Source: an uncultured Butyricicoccus sp.
GTDB taxonomy: Bacteria; Bacillota; Clostridia; Oscillospirales; Butyricicoccaceae
Assembly: GCA_910584935.1 (NCBI GenBank)
Contig: CAJUDU010000044.1
Coordinates: 1 to 21,214 of the forward strand
Length of the DNA: 21,214 nt
Direction: 5' to 3'
How positions within the stretch are numbered: position 1 is the first letter of the stretch; every line of letters begins with the position of its first letter. Under the pieces are notes generated by a model, which searched no databases, was not told the origin of the DNA, and worked only from the letters and a program-made list of their open reading frames with translations. Position numbers and translations under genes: made by a program. This document shows positions 7,542 to 14,199 of this stretch, in pieces.

Positions 7542-9869
7542 TCAATAATTGCGCCTGGTTGTCAAGGAAATGAAAAATACGGGAATATACCACAGCAAAA
7601 GGTACAATAAAACATTCTTTGGTTCCACAGCTTCGGCAGCGCCTTTAAACGTTAAATAAAACATCAGCAAAATGCCGCAAACACCTGCGATTGTGCCAAT
7701 CAGCAAATTGGAACGCATGGCGCCAACCAGTTTACCTGCCGCCTGCTGCACCATAACATAAGGCATAGCGCCGTCCTTACTCAGAAGGGCGCAGACGCGG
7801 TCTTTGCCCACATAACGCGGGTTAGAGATTTCCGGGATGCGAGATGGGTCAACGGCATCCATTGTCCCGTGCCGCACTTCAAACATACTTTCCACCATTG
7901 CGGGAAAAATGTTGAAATCCTGCGCGGACAGAACCGGGCGGATTTTAATGCGTTCCAACGCGTGAAGCGCGCCATAGGTTTGGGCTGTCGGGTGGTATTT
8001 CAGTGAAATTTCACCGGCAATCTGGCTGTTGATGACCACATAAATGGGGTTATCTGCGTTTTGGGTTGTCGGCTGGCGGATGCCCAACTTGCCAAGGAAA
8101 GATGCTGTGCCAACCAGTACGCTGTCAGCGCCGATATCGGCGGACATCCCGCCAGATTCATAATGGGTGATATTCGATGCGCGTACTGGACGGGCATACC
8201 GTTCGCGCAGCGATTCAGACAGGACACGACCGATTTCCAGCCCTTTGCCCGCGGTCACAGCGGAAGCATAAGCGAGCAACTTATCTTCAGAATAAGCGCC
8301 ATAATTTTGGATGCCTTCCATGGTGATAGAACCAGCGGGGAACACATCGCCGTCACCTAAAATGGATTCTTGGACGTGGCGCATTTGGCTGGCCTGGCGC
8401 GCGCTTGGCAGCGCGGCGCCTTCGGCAAGCAGTTTGCGTGATACATTGCGGTAAGCTGCACCAAAGCCGCATAAAATACCGAGTGGGGCAGAAATGGATA
8501 AAATTGCGGACAATGCCCAGAAAAAGCTGGTGCCATTGCCAGTGCCAAATGAAGATACTGCGGCAAATGCAAAAGATGCAATAATGGCAAGCGGCACATA
8601 AATGCGTTCAAACATTTCTACTTGGTCATTGCGTTCCATTTCCCGCAAAAAGCCGTTGAGGTCTGGCATACGGTATTTGACCGTGCGGACAATATGGTCA
8701 CGTCCATCCTGGTGGGCATAAACACCTGTCGGATGGTCGCCCAGCGTTGCGGCTTTATAAGCGCGGTAGCGCCCTGCCATGCGTGCTTTTTCTTCCTGCA
8801 TTTGAGCAAACAGCAGGATAATGCTGACCGCACAGTAAGGAATCCAGCCTGTCCATTGCAGGGTAATGATAGTGGTGCCATGGAACAGGGATGCCAGCAG
8901 TGAGCAGACCACAAGCGACGCACGGTCAGCTTTGAAGGTGAACAGGTTATAAAACCCATTGCTGACCACATCCAGCCCGATAAACATGGCGATAAATTGG
9001 AGAATCATCAGCGTCATAATGGTCAGGTAAGCGTGTTCGGTATATTGGAAAACCGATGGGAGCGGCAGCCCCATACCGCTTGCAACCGTGATATAAGTGG
9101 CAAGCAGCCCGAATATCAGCACAATGATGCTGCGCTGTGCCAAGTTGCGGGCACGTTTTTTGCAGTAGCGTTGTGCCTGCTTAGGGTCGCGGAATTCGAT
9201 TTCATCTTCTTTATCGCGGGCACGTTCTTCTTCCTCACGGCGCTGGCGTTCCAGCCGTTTGCGTTCTTTGCGGCTGAGTTTATCTTCTTTTTCGGCTTCC
9301 TCGGTCATGGCTGCAAGCTGGCGCGCCTGCTGTTCTGCATTTGCGCGCAATGCCTGGTCAACCTCCCATGGGTCTGCCCCAGGGATACGGGGAATACGAC
9401 CGCTGACTTGAGATACATGGCCGTTGATTTGTGGGATACGTCCGCTTGCCTGGGATACCCGTCCACTGCCTTGCGGTACGCGTCCACTGCCCTGCGGCAC
9501 GCGCCCGCTGCCCTGCGGCACCCGCGGGATGCGCCCTGTCCCCTGCAATGGGATACGTCCGGTTTGCGGCGGGATACGCCCTGTGCCTTGGGAAACACGG
9601 GGGATGGTACCTGTGCGCTGGCTGACCCGCTGGCTGTTCACCCGCGGCACAGCGCCAGTGCGCTGGCTGACCCGCGGCTGTGGGCGCGGGGTCTTGGCAG
9701 TTTTATCGACTGTGCCACTGACTTCGGCAATAATTTGGTTCAAATCATAATCACTGCTTGACTGCGGCGGTATTGCAGCTGATGGTCTTGATGGCTGCTT
9801 CGGTTCTTCATCGCCAATCAGCTTCCGAATTTCTGAAAGCTCTTGGGTATCGAACAGTTTATCGCTCAT
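7542..9869 (-). CDS. P-type-ATPase-like membrane pseudoenzyme with heptapeptide-repeat N-terminus
   Basis: A 775-aa protein I do not recognise as a named family. Residues 1-60 are acidic and polar. Residues 66-163 are repeats of about seven residues (consensus VPQGSGR). Residues 185-245 are a highly charged, probably coiled helix. Then come membrane segments at about 246-270, 280-300, 318-355, 423-470 and 722-770. The second half follows a heavy-metal (P1B) P-type ATPase. SISAPLGILCGFGAA (458-472) sits where the CPC helix lies, but Cys-Pro-Cys is Ser-Ala-Pro. GDGDVFPAGSITMEG (505-519) replaces the DKTGTLT phosphorylation loop. LAYASAVTAGKGLEIGRVLS and VLVGTASFLGKLGI (584-597) match the nucleotide-domain pattern. 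LSAQD (647-651) replaces TGD, and no GDGxND hinge is visible. So the fold seems kept and the catalysis lost (inference). It overlaps rlmB by ATGA, which suggests translational coupling. Confidence 0.85.
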   Translation of the reverse strand: MSDKLFDTQELSEIRKLIGDEEPKQPSRPSAAIPPQSSSDYDLNQIIAEVSGTVDKTAKTPRPQPRVSQRTGAVPRVNSQRVSQRTGTIPRVSQGTGRIPPQTGRIPLQGTGRIPRVPQGSGRVPQGSGRVPQGSGRVSQASGRIPQINGHVSQVSGRIPRIPGADPWEVDQALRANAEQQARQLAAMTEEAEKEDKLSRKERKRLERQRREEEERARDKEDEIEFRDPKQAQRYCKKRARNLAQRSIIVLIFGLLATYITVASGMGLPLPSVFQYTEHAYLTIMTLMILQFIAMFIGLDVVSNGFYNLFTFKADRASLVVCSLLASLFHGTTIITLQWTGWIPYCAVSIILLFAQMQEEKARMAGRYRAYKAATLGDHPTGVYAHQDGRDHIVRTVKYRMPDLNGFLREMERNDQVEMFERIYVPLAIIASFAFAAVSSFGTGNGTSFFWALSAILSISAPLGILCGFGAAYRNVSRKLLAEGAALPSARQASQMRHVQESILGDGDVFPAGSITMEGIQNYGAYSEDKLLAYASAVTAGKGLEIGRVLSESLRERYARPVRASNITHYESGGMSADIGADSVLVGTASFLGKLGIRQPTTQNADNPIYVVINSQIAGEISLKYHPTAQTYGALHALERIKIRPVLSAQDFNIFPAMVESMFEVRHGTMDAVDPSRIPEISNPRYVGKDRVCALLSKDGAMPYVMVQQAAGKLVGAMRSNLLIGTIAGVCGILLMFYLTFKGAAEAVEPKNVLLYLLLWYIPVFFISLTTRRNY
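9384..9617 (-). repeat. 21-bp coding tandem repeats (heptapeptide array)
   Basis: DNA encoding residues about 85-162 of the preceding gene. The units of about 21 nt code for variants of VPQGSGR; three nearly identical copies stand at residues 118-138, with decaying copies on both sides (VSQASGR, IPQINGH, VSQVSGR, IPPQTGR). The array is rich in Gly, Arg, Pro, Gln and Ser, positively charged and likely disordered. Copy number may vary between strains by slippage. Confidence 0.85.
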
Positions 9870-10648
9870 TCCGCTTCATCTCCTTTTCCTTCCATCCTAC
9901 GGCGTACCGCCTCATAAAGCAGCACAGCGGCTGCATTGGAGGCGTTCAGGGAATTGACCCTGCCGCGCATAGGGATGTTAATGATAAAATCACATTTTTC
10001 TCTAACAAGGCGGCTGATACCTTTGCCTTCTGAACCAATAACAAGGGCGGATGCCCCAGCAAAATCGGCATCATACAAGCTGGTATTGCCATCAGCTTCG
10101 GCGCCAAATATCCAAACGCCGCGGGCTTTCAGGGTATCCAGCAATGCAGGGAGGTTGCCCGCCCGATGGATAGTAATATGTTCGGCAGCGCCAGCGGATG
10201 CCTTTACTGCGGCGGGGGTAAGCCCAGTGGCGCGGCGTTTTGGGATAATGACGCCATGGGCGCCAGCGGCTTCGGCTGAGCGCAGGATAGCGCCCAAATT
10301 ATGTGGATCTTCGATGCTGTCGCATATCACAAAAAGGGGAAGTTCCTGTTTTTTCTCAGCTGCTTCAAACAGCGCCTCCAGCGCGGCATAGGCATAGGGT
10401 GCCGCCTGTGCGATAACGCCCTGATGGCTGCCTGTGACGCTCATGGCGTCCAGCTTACGGCGGTCGCACCGGATGACGGGCACGCCTGCCTGTCGTGCCA
10501 GCGACAGGATATCCATCATACGCCCATGGGCATTTTCCGCAACAAAAAGTTTATTGATGCTGCGGTTTGACTTCAGCAGTTCTGCCACTGCGTTGCGCCC
10601 TTCAACAAGGGAGTCATCCCCATCTTGATATTTTTCTCTTATGTCCAT
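9866..10648 (-). CDS. rlmB: 23S rRNA (guanosine-2'-O)-methyltransferase, RlmB/TrmH family
   Basis: A SpoU/TrmH-family 2'-O-methyltransferase of 260 aa. The N-terminal substrate-binding domain (about 12-85: VEGRNAVAELL, SHQGVIAQ) is typical of RlmB/YacO, which methylates G2251 of 23S rRNA using SAM. The SPOUT domain follows with all three motifs: NLGAILRSAEAAG (117-129, Arg123 the conserved catalytic arginine), ALVIGSEGKGIS (201-212) and IPMRGRVNSLNASNAAA (225-241), which form the trefoil-knot SAM site. Related family members act on tRNA or other rRNA sites, so the exact target is inferred. The start at 10648 has GGAG about 13 nt upstream. In many Firmicutes rlmB follows cysS and mrnC; here it heads an operon with the P-type-ATPase-like gene. 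Confidence 0.93.
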   Translation of the reverse strand: MDIREKYQDGDDSLVEGRNAVAELLKSNRSINKLFVAENAHGRMMDILSLARQAGVPVIRCDRRKLDAMSVTGSHQGVIAQAAPYAYAALEALFEAAEKKQELPLFVICDSIEDPHNLGAILRSAEAAGAHGVIIPKRRATGLTPAAVKASAGAAEHITIHRAGNLPALLDTLKARGVWIFGAEADGNTSLYDADFAGASALVIGSEGKGISRLVREKCDFIINIPMRGRVNSLNASNAAAVLLYEAVRRRMEGKGDEAE

Positions 10649-10694
10649 GAAAATCTCAACTCCGTATATTGGTTAGGATGCCAGCACAGTGTTT

Positions 10695-10700
10695 ATTATA
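10695..10700 (-). promoter_or_regulatory. Extended -10 promoter for rlmB
   Basis: Minus-strand TGCTATAAT with a perfect TATAAT at 10695-10700. The -35 region is weak (TTGTAT at 18-bp spacing). The transcript would start near 10688, about 40 nt before rlmB, separating this operon from the lysC operon upstream. Confidence 0.6.
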
Positions 10701-10756
10701 GCACAAAGCCTGCCTGCCATACAATGCGGCGGCGCAAAATTTTGCCGTCTGCTGTC

Positions 10757-10876
10757 GGGCGCTGCCCGAACCCGCTGGGCTCCGCCCAGACCCGCCGGGC
10801 GCTGCCCGAACCCGCTGGGCTCTGCCCAGACCCGCCGGGCGCTGCCCGAACCCGCTGGGCTCTGCCCAGACCCGCC
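10757..10876. repeat. Three 40-bp tandem repeats, each folding into two hairpins
   Basis: Units at 10757-10796, 10797-10836 and 10837-10876 differ by a single base (CTCCG versus CTCTG). Each unit holds two perfect inverted repeats: CGGGC-GCT-GCCCG and CTGGGC-TCY-GCCCAG. Six GC hairpins therefore stand in a row. A unit of 40 bp is not a multiple of three and the overlapping reading frames make no sense as protein, so this is non-coding. It is followed by a 9-bp hairpin CCGCCTTTT-GT-AAAAGGCGG (10875-10894). No T-runs follow, so they are not standard terminators. Confidence 0.95.
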
Positions 10877-10907
10877 GCCTTTTGTAAAAGGCGGGCGAAA
10901 ACACCAT

Positions 10908-10935
10908 TTGCCGCATACATTGCTGTATGCGGCAA
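10908..10935 (-). terminator. Strong hairpin after lysC (terminator-like, no T-run)
   Basis: A perfect 12-bp stem (TTGCCGCATACA paired with TGTATGCGGCAA) with a 4-nt loop lies 15 nt past the lysC stop. No U-tract follows on the minus strand, so it may stabilise or process the 3' end rather than terminate alone. With the repeats at 10757-10894 it accounts for most of the 302-bp gap to rlmB. Confidence 0.5.
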
Positions 10936-10950
10936 CCCGGAAATGTATAT

Positions 10951-11424
10951 TTAGTCGTTAAAGAATTTTGCGTGGATGGCTTTGACGGCTTTTTCGGAAT
11001 CTTCTTCGTTAATCAGCACGGAGATTTTAATTTCAGAAGTGGAAATCATACGGATATTAATACCTGCGGAAGCGAGTGCTTCAAACATTTTCGCCGCAAC
11101 GCCTGAATTAGACGCCATGCCCGCGCCGACAATGGATACCTTTGCGACCTGGGTATTGATGGATAAATCCTCGAAACCTAAGCTGTTTTGGTTGGCACGC
11201 AATACCTTTTCCGCTTCTTCTACATCACTTTGCGGCACGGTAAAGGTGATGGATTTGCGGTGATCCTGCCCAACGGACTGCAAAATGATATCCACATTGA
11301 TTTTATTTTTTGCGAGCAATGAGAATACCCGAAAGGCAACGCCTGGTTCATCTGGCAGGTTGATAATTGCGATACGGGCACAGTTATTGTCACGGGCTAC
11401 CCCGCTTACATTCATTTTTTCCAT
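10951..11424 (-). other. Probable internal translation start in lysC (ACT-only beta subunit)
   Basis: Inside lysC, AAGGAGG (11433-11439) stands exactly 8 nt before the in-frame ATG of Met246 (11422-11424, MEKMNVSGVARDNN). Translation from here gives a 157-aa protein made only of the two ACT domains. Bacillus subtilis aspartokinase II is known to make its beta subunit by this kind of internal in-frame start. The consensus-quality site inside a coding region supports the same arrangement here; expression is inferred. Confidence 0.6.
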
Positions 11425-12159
11425 ATTGGAACCCTCCTTGACTTTGGTACCCGGGTGCCGGGTAAAGCTGGAGATCACCTCCAGGTCGACATTATATTTT
11501 TTTGCCATTTCAACAGAACGGTTGTGCAGCACTTGTGCGCCAAGGCTTGCCAGTTCCAGCATTTCATCATAAGTGATGGCAGCCAGTTTGCGTGCCCCTG
11601 TGACAAGGCGCGGGTCTGCGGTATAAACACCGTCAACGTCGGTATAGATTTGGCACAAATCCGCGCCAAGCGCTGCCGCAATCGCGACCGCTGTGGTATC
11701 CGAACCGCCGCGTCCTAACGTTGTGATATCATCCTGTTTGTTGATGCCTTGGAAACCCGCAACAATGACAATACGGTTGCGGTCAAGCTCAGAACGGATG
11801 CGTTCCGCTGTGACTTTGCGAATGCGGGCTTCAGAATAGTTAATATCGGTTTCAACGCCCGCCTGCCAGCCTGTGAGTGAAATGACAGGATAACCAAGTT
11901 TTTGGATCGCCATGGCAAGCAAAGACATGGAAATCATTTCGCCAGTGGACAACAGGACATCCATTTCACGCTTGGATGGACGGCTGTTGATTTCTGCGGC
12001 TTTGGCAATCAGGTCGTCTGTGGTATCGCCTTGGGCGGATACCACAACCACAACTTGGTTGCCTTCCTTATAGGCAGATGTGGCAATATCGGCGACATTA
12101 AAAATGCGTTCGGTATTTGCAACCGATGTGCCGCCGAATTTTTGGACAATAAGGCTCAT
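10951..12159 (-). CDS. lysC: Aspartate kinase (Bacillus LysC type, two ACT domains)
   Basis: Aspartokinase phosphorylates aspartate to 4-phospho-aspartate, the first step to lysine, diaminopimelate, threonine and methionine. The 402-aa protein has the amino-acid kinase domain first: KFGGTSV (7-13), STGE (71-74), GRGGSDTTA (149-157) and YTDVDGVYTADPR (172-184). Two C-terminal ACT domains (about 262-325 and 340-402) bind the feedback inhibitor. Length and layout match the single-function LysC/DapG type. The start at 12159 (MSLIVQKFGG) follows GAGGAGG; the frame's upstream opening is rejected because the family begins here. The gene is last in the pheB-hom-lysC set, 159 nt after hom; that gap holds two GC hairpins but no recognisable lysine riboswitch. 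An internal start is described separately. Confidence 0.95.
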   Translation of the reverse strand: MSLIVQKFGGTSVANTERIFNVADIATSAYKEGNQVVVVVSAQGDTTDDLIAKAAEINSRPSKREMDVLLSTGEMISMSLLAMAIQKLGYPVISLTGWQAGVETDINYSEARIRKVTAERIRSELDRNRIVIVAGFQGINKQDDITTLGRGGSDTTAVAIAAALGADLCQIYTDVDGVYTADPRLVTGARKLAAITYDEMLELASLGAQVLHNRSVEMAKKYNVDLEVISSFTRHPGTKVKEGSNMEKMNVSGVARDNNCARIAIINLPDEPGVAFRVFSLLAKNKINVDIILQSVGQDHRKSITFTVPQSDVEEAEKVLRANQNSLGFEDLSINTQVAKVSIVGAGMASNSGVAAKMFEALASAGINIRMISTSEIKISVLINEEDSEKAVKAIHAKFFND

Positions 12160-12182
12160 CTTGAAAATTTCCTCCTCAATCG

Positions 12183-12299
12183 TCCCCCTAATGGCGGGGG
12201 AAAGGCACAAATCAAACTGTTTTGCGCCATGTAAAAAATGTAATTTTGCATATATTTGTGCGCCGCAATGTCCTCCCTGCCCGTTTGGGGACAGGGAGG
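12183..12299 (-). promoter_or_regulatory. Two hairpins in the hom-lysC gap
   Basis: The first is CCTCCCTG…CAGGGAGG (12272-12299, with an inner CCC/GGG pair). The second is TCCCCC-7 nt-GGGGGA (12183-12201), ending just before the lysC ribosome site. Neither is followed by a T-run on the minus strand, so they look like processing, stability or translation-control elements rather than terminators. Role not known. Confidence 0.45.
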
Positions 12300-12318
12300 C
12301 GGCATAACAATGCTTTTT

Positions 12319-13452
12319 TTACAGCACACGCATCAGCGCAGCTGCATCCTTGCAGTCCCGCATCGCCCTTTCGGTGGTCATTGGACCTGTAATCACAGCG
12401 GGTTTGCCTGGCTTACGGCTGTACCAGACGCTTTCCAGTGTGTCAATTGGGCGCAGCAGGTTTTTGGAACCATCACCCCATTCAACCGGGCGGCGTTTTT
12501 CCGCATGGGCAATCGCGTCCAGCATATCCGCAACAACCGCGGAAGCGGTTGCCAGCTTGCCCGCGCCCTTACCATAGAACATCACATCGCCAGTTGCGTT
12601 ACCGTCAATCATAATCGCGTTGAATACATCCTCAACCGCTGCCAACGGATGGTTTTTCGGGATTAAATGCGGTGCTACATAAGCATATGCAGTACCATCC
12701 TCACAACGTACCGCACGCCCGATGAGTTTAATGACATAACCCAGTTTACCTGCTTCTTCGACATCAGTCAGTGTGATTTTAGAAATTCCTTCACAGCTAA
12801 CCGCATTCGGGTCAAATTTATCACCGAATGCTAAATCAGACAAAATACAGATTTTACGACAGGCGTCATGCCCTTCGATATCGGCTGTCGGATCTTTTTC
12901 CGCATAGCCATTAGCTTGCGCTTGTTTCAGGGCATCTTCAAACGATACGCCTTTATGGATCATTTCAGAAAGGATATAGTTAGTTGTGCCATTCAAAATG
13001 CCGCGGATTTCACGGATTTCATTGGCAGCCAGGCACTGCATCATGGGACGAATGACCGGAATGCCGCCGCCGACCGAAGCTTCAAATAAATAATTTACAT
13101 TTTTTTCTTTCGCAATGGCGAGCAGTTCTTCACCATGGGTGGCTACCAGTTCTTTATTGGATGTGCAGACGCTTTTACCCGCATTCAGGCATCGTTTGGT
13201 AAATTCATATGCCGCGCCTGTGCCGCCCATCACTTCCGCAACGACAGTGACTTCGGGGTCGTTTTCGATGATGGAAAAATCAGAAACGAATTTATCCGCA
13301 TAAGGCAAATGGGAAAAATCCCGCAAATCAAGTACATATTTCACTTCAACTGGCTGTTCAGCAACCCGTGCGATTTTTTCCGCATTCATTGCAAAAACTT
13401 CATAAACGCCGGAGCCGACCGTACCATGTCCCATAATTGCTACTTTTACCAT
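12319..13452 (-). CDS. hom: Homoserine dehydrogenase, short form with degenerate ACT tail
   Basis: Reduces aspartate-4-semialdehyde to homoserine with NAD(P)H, the branch to threonine and methionine. The 377-aa protein has the Rossmann loop GHGTVGSG (8-15), GGTGAAYEF (77-84), SNKELVATHG (98-107) and the family signature around 180-200 (ANGYAEKDPTADIEGHDACRK, catalytic Asp/Lys included). GKGAGKLATASAVVAD (294-309) closes the catalytic part. Common bacterial Hom proteins run to about 430 aa with a C-terminal ACT domain. Here only about 35 residues follow (WYSRKPGKPAVITGPM…), resembling the two ends of an ACT domain with its core missing. Feedback control by threonine may therefore be lost or supplied by the neighbouring ACT protein. 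The start at 13452 has AGGAGG 10 nt upstream; an out-of-frame ATG at 13459 is too close to that site. Confidence 0.94.
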   Translation of the reverse strand: MVKVAIMGHGTVGSGVYEVFAMNAEKIARVAEQPVEVKYVLDLRDFSHLPYADKFVSDFSIIENDPEVTVVAEVMGGTGAAYEFTKRCLNAGKSVCTSNKELVATHGEELLAIAKEKNVNYLFEASVGGGIPVIRPMMQCLAANEIREIRGILNGTTNYILSEMIHKGVSFEDALKQAQANGYAEKDPTADIEGHDACRKICILSDLAFGDKFDPNAVSCEGISKITLTDVEEAGKLGYVIKLIGRAVRCEDGTAYAYVAPHLIPKNHPLAAVEDVFNAIMIDGNATGDVMFYGKGAGKLATASAVVADMLDAIAHAEKRRPVEWGDGSKNLLRPIDTLESVWYSRKPGKPAVITGPMTTERAMRDCKDAAALMRVL

Positions 13453-13470
13453 AAAACATAATCCTCCTGT

Positions 13471-13914
13471 TTATTCACTCGCTAAGATGACAACCCGTAC
13501 AACCCCATCAAGCGATTGTGCCCGGTCTATCAGCGCTTCCACGGTGCATTTCATTTCCGCTGTCCGTGCGGCAATGGTCACAACCGCCTGCCCACCGATT
13601 GGAATAGACTGGTTAATGGTCAGCACATTTGCACCGACCCGCGCAAACAACCCCAAAATATTGCTCAGTACGCCCGGTCTATCGCTTAACATCAGATGGA
13701 CATTGATGGTGCGGTTATGCGCTGCTTCATAAAACGGGCGGATGCCATCTTTATATTTATAATAGGCACTGCGCGACAACCCCACGCTTTGTGCGGCTTC
13801 GCTTGCGGTTTTTGCCTTTCCGGTGTGGAGCGCGGCATTTGCTTTGACCACTTTCCGAAAGACTTCGGGCAGAAGCGTGCGTTCTACCAGATAATATTTA
13901 GTATCTGTTTCCAT
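13471..13914 (-). CDS. pheB: PheB-like ACT domain protein (UPF0735 family)
   Basis: A 147-aa protein, the same length as Bacillus PheB. An N-terminal helical region contains a helix-turn-helix-like segment (TASEAAQSVGLSRSAYYKYK, about 36-55), followed by an ACT domain (about 70-143: VHLMLSDRPGVLSNILGLFA). ACT domains bind small effectors, usually amino acids; the ligand here is unknown. The gene ends 18 nt before hom, and the family is often found beside hom or pheA, which suggests an amino-acid sensing or regulatory role for the pathway. The start at 13914 is used because AGGAGG lies 11 nt upstream and the promoter's predicted start point is near 13955; the frame's upstream ATG at 13953 would fall at the very 5' end of the transcript. 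Confidence 0.88.
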   Translation of the reverse strand: METDTKYYLVERTLLPEVFRKVVKANAALHTGKAKTASEAAQSVGLSRSAYYKYKDGIRPFYEAAHNRTINVHLMLSDRPGVLSNILGLFARVGANVLTINQSIPIGGQAVVTIAARTAEMKCTVEALIDRAQSLDGVVRVVILASE

Positions 13915-13961
13915 TTTTCTTCTGTCCTCCTGACAAGTACAGATGTCTTTCAAGCCATATT

Positions 13962-13990
13962 ATCGTACCATAGCGGCGCAGGCTTTGCAA
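13962..13990 (-). promoter_or_regulatory. Promoter of the pheB-hom-lysC operon
   Basis: On the minus strand TTGCAA (13985-13990), a 17-bp spacer and TACGAT (13962-13967) preceded by TGG (extended -10). The leader is only about 40 nt, too short for a T-box or riboswitch. Confidence 0.6.
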
Positions 13991-14120
13991 GTGGCAATCT
14001 GCTGAAAAGCTACATTTTTCAGGGCTGGCTTTGTTGGTTTTAACAGCAAAAGCTGCAAAGCTCGGCAAGCACACTCGGATAATTTCATCTGTTCGCCCTG
14101 CGGGATTTCCTGTATAGGGC

Positions 14121-14149
14121 TTGCACAAAACCCAGCTTCATTATATAAT
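14121..14149 (+). promoter_or_regulatory. Sigma-A promoter of the FliK-like / FlhB-like / PilZ operon
   Basis: TTGCAC (14121-14126), a 17-bp spacer and a perfect TATAAT (14144-14149). It is a housekeeping-type promoter; no sigma-D (flagellar) consensus is seen. The start point is about 14156, with a leader of about 44 nt. Confidence 0.85.
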
Positions 14150-14199
14150 TATGTTGTATGGATAAAACGAAAATCGATTGAAAGGGAGTGTCACCAAAT

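Noticed and set aside
9424..9750. Plus-strand frames with PLPCGTRPLPCGTR-type repeats
   Set aside because: They are antisense shadows of the heptapeptide-repeat region of the gene at 7542-9869.
10757..10876. CRISPR array
   Set aside because: The repeats are contiguous, without unique spacers, and no cas genes are nearby.
10656..10954. Arg/Gly/Pro/Ala-rich reading frames on both strands over the 40-bp repeats
   Set aside because: They exist only because the GC-rich hairpin repeats lack stop codons. The 40-bp unit shifts frame each copy, and no ribosome site fits.
12160..12318. Possible lysine riboswitch before lysC
   Set aside because: The gap is about the right size and structured, but I do not see the conserved lysine-riboswitch core, and it lies inside the operon.
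13915..14128. Minus-strand frame upstream of the pheB-like gene (up to 14128)
   Set aside because: It runs through the promoter, has no family resemblance and overlaps the real start in another frame.
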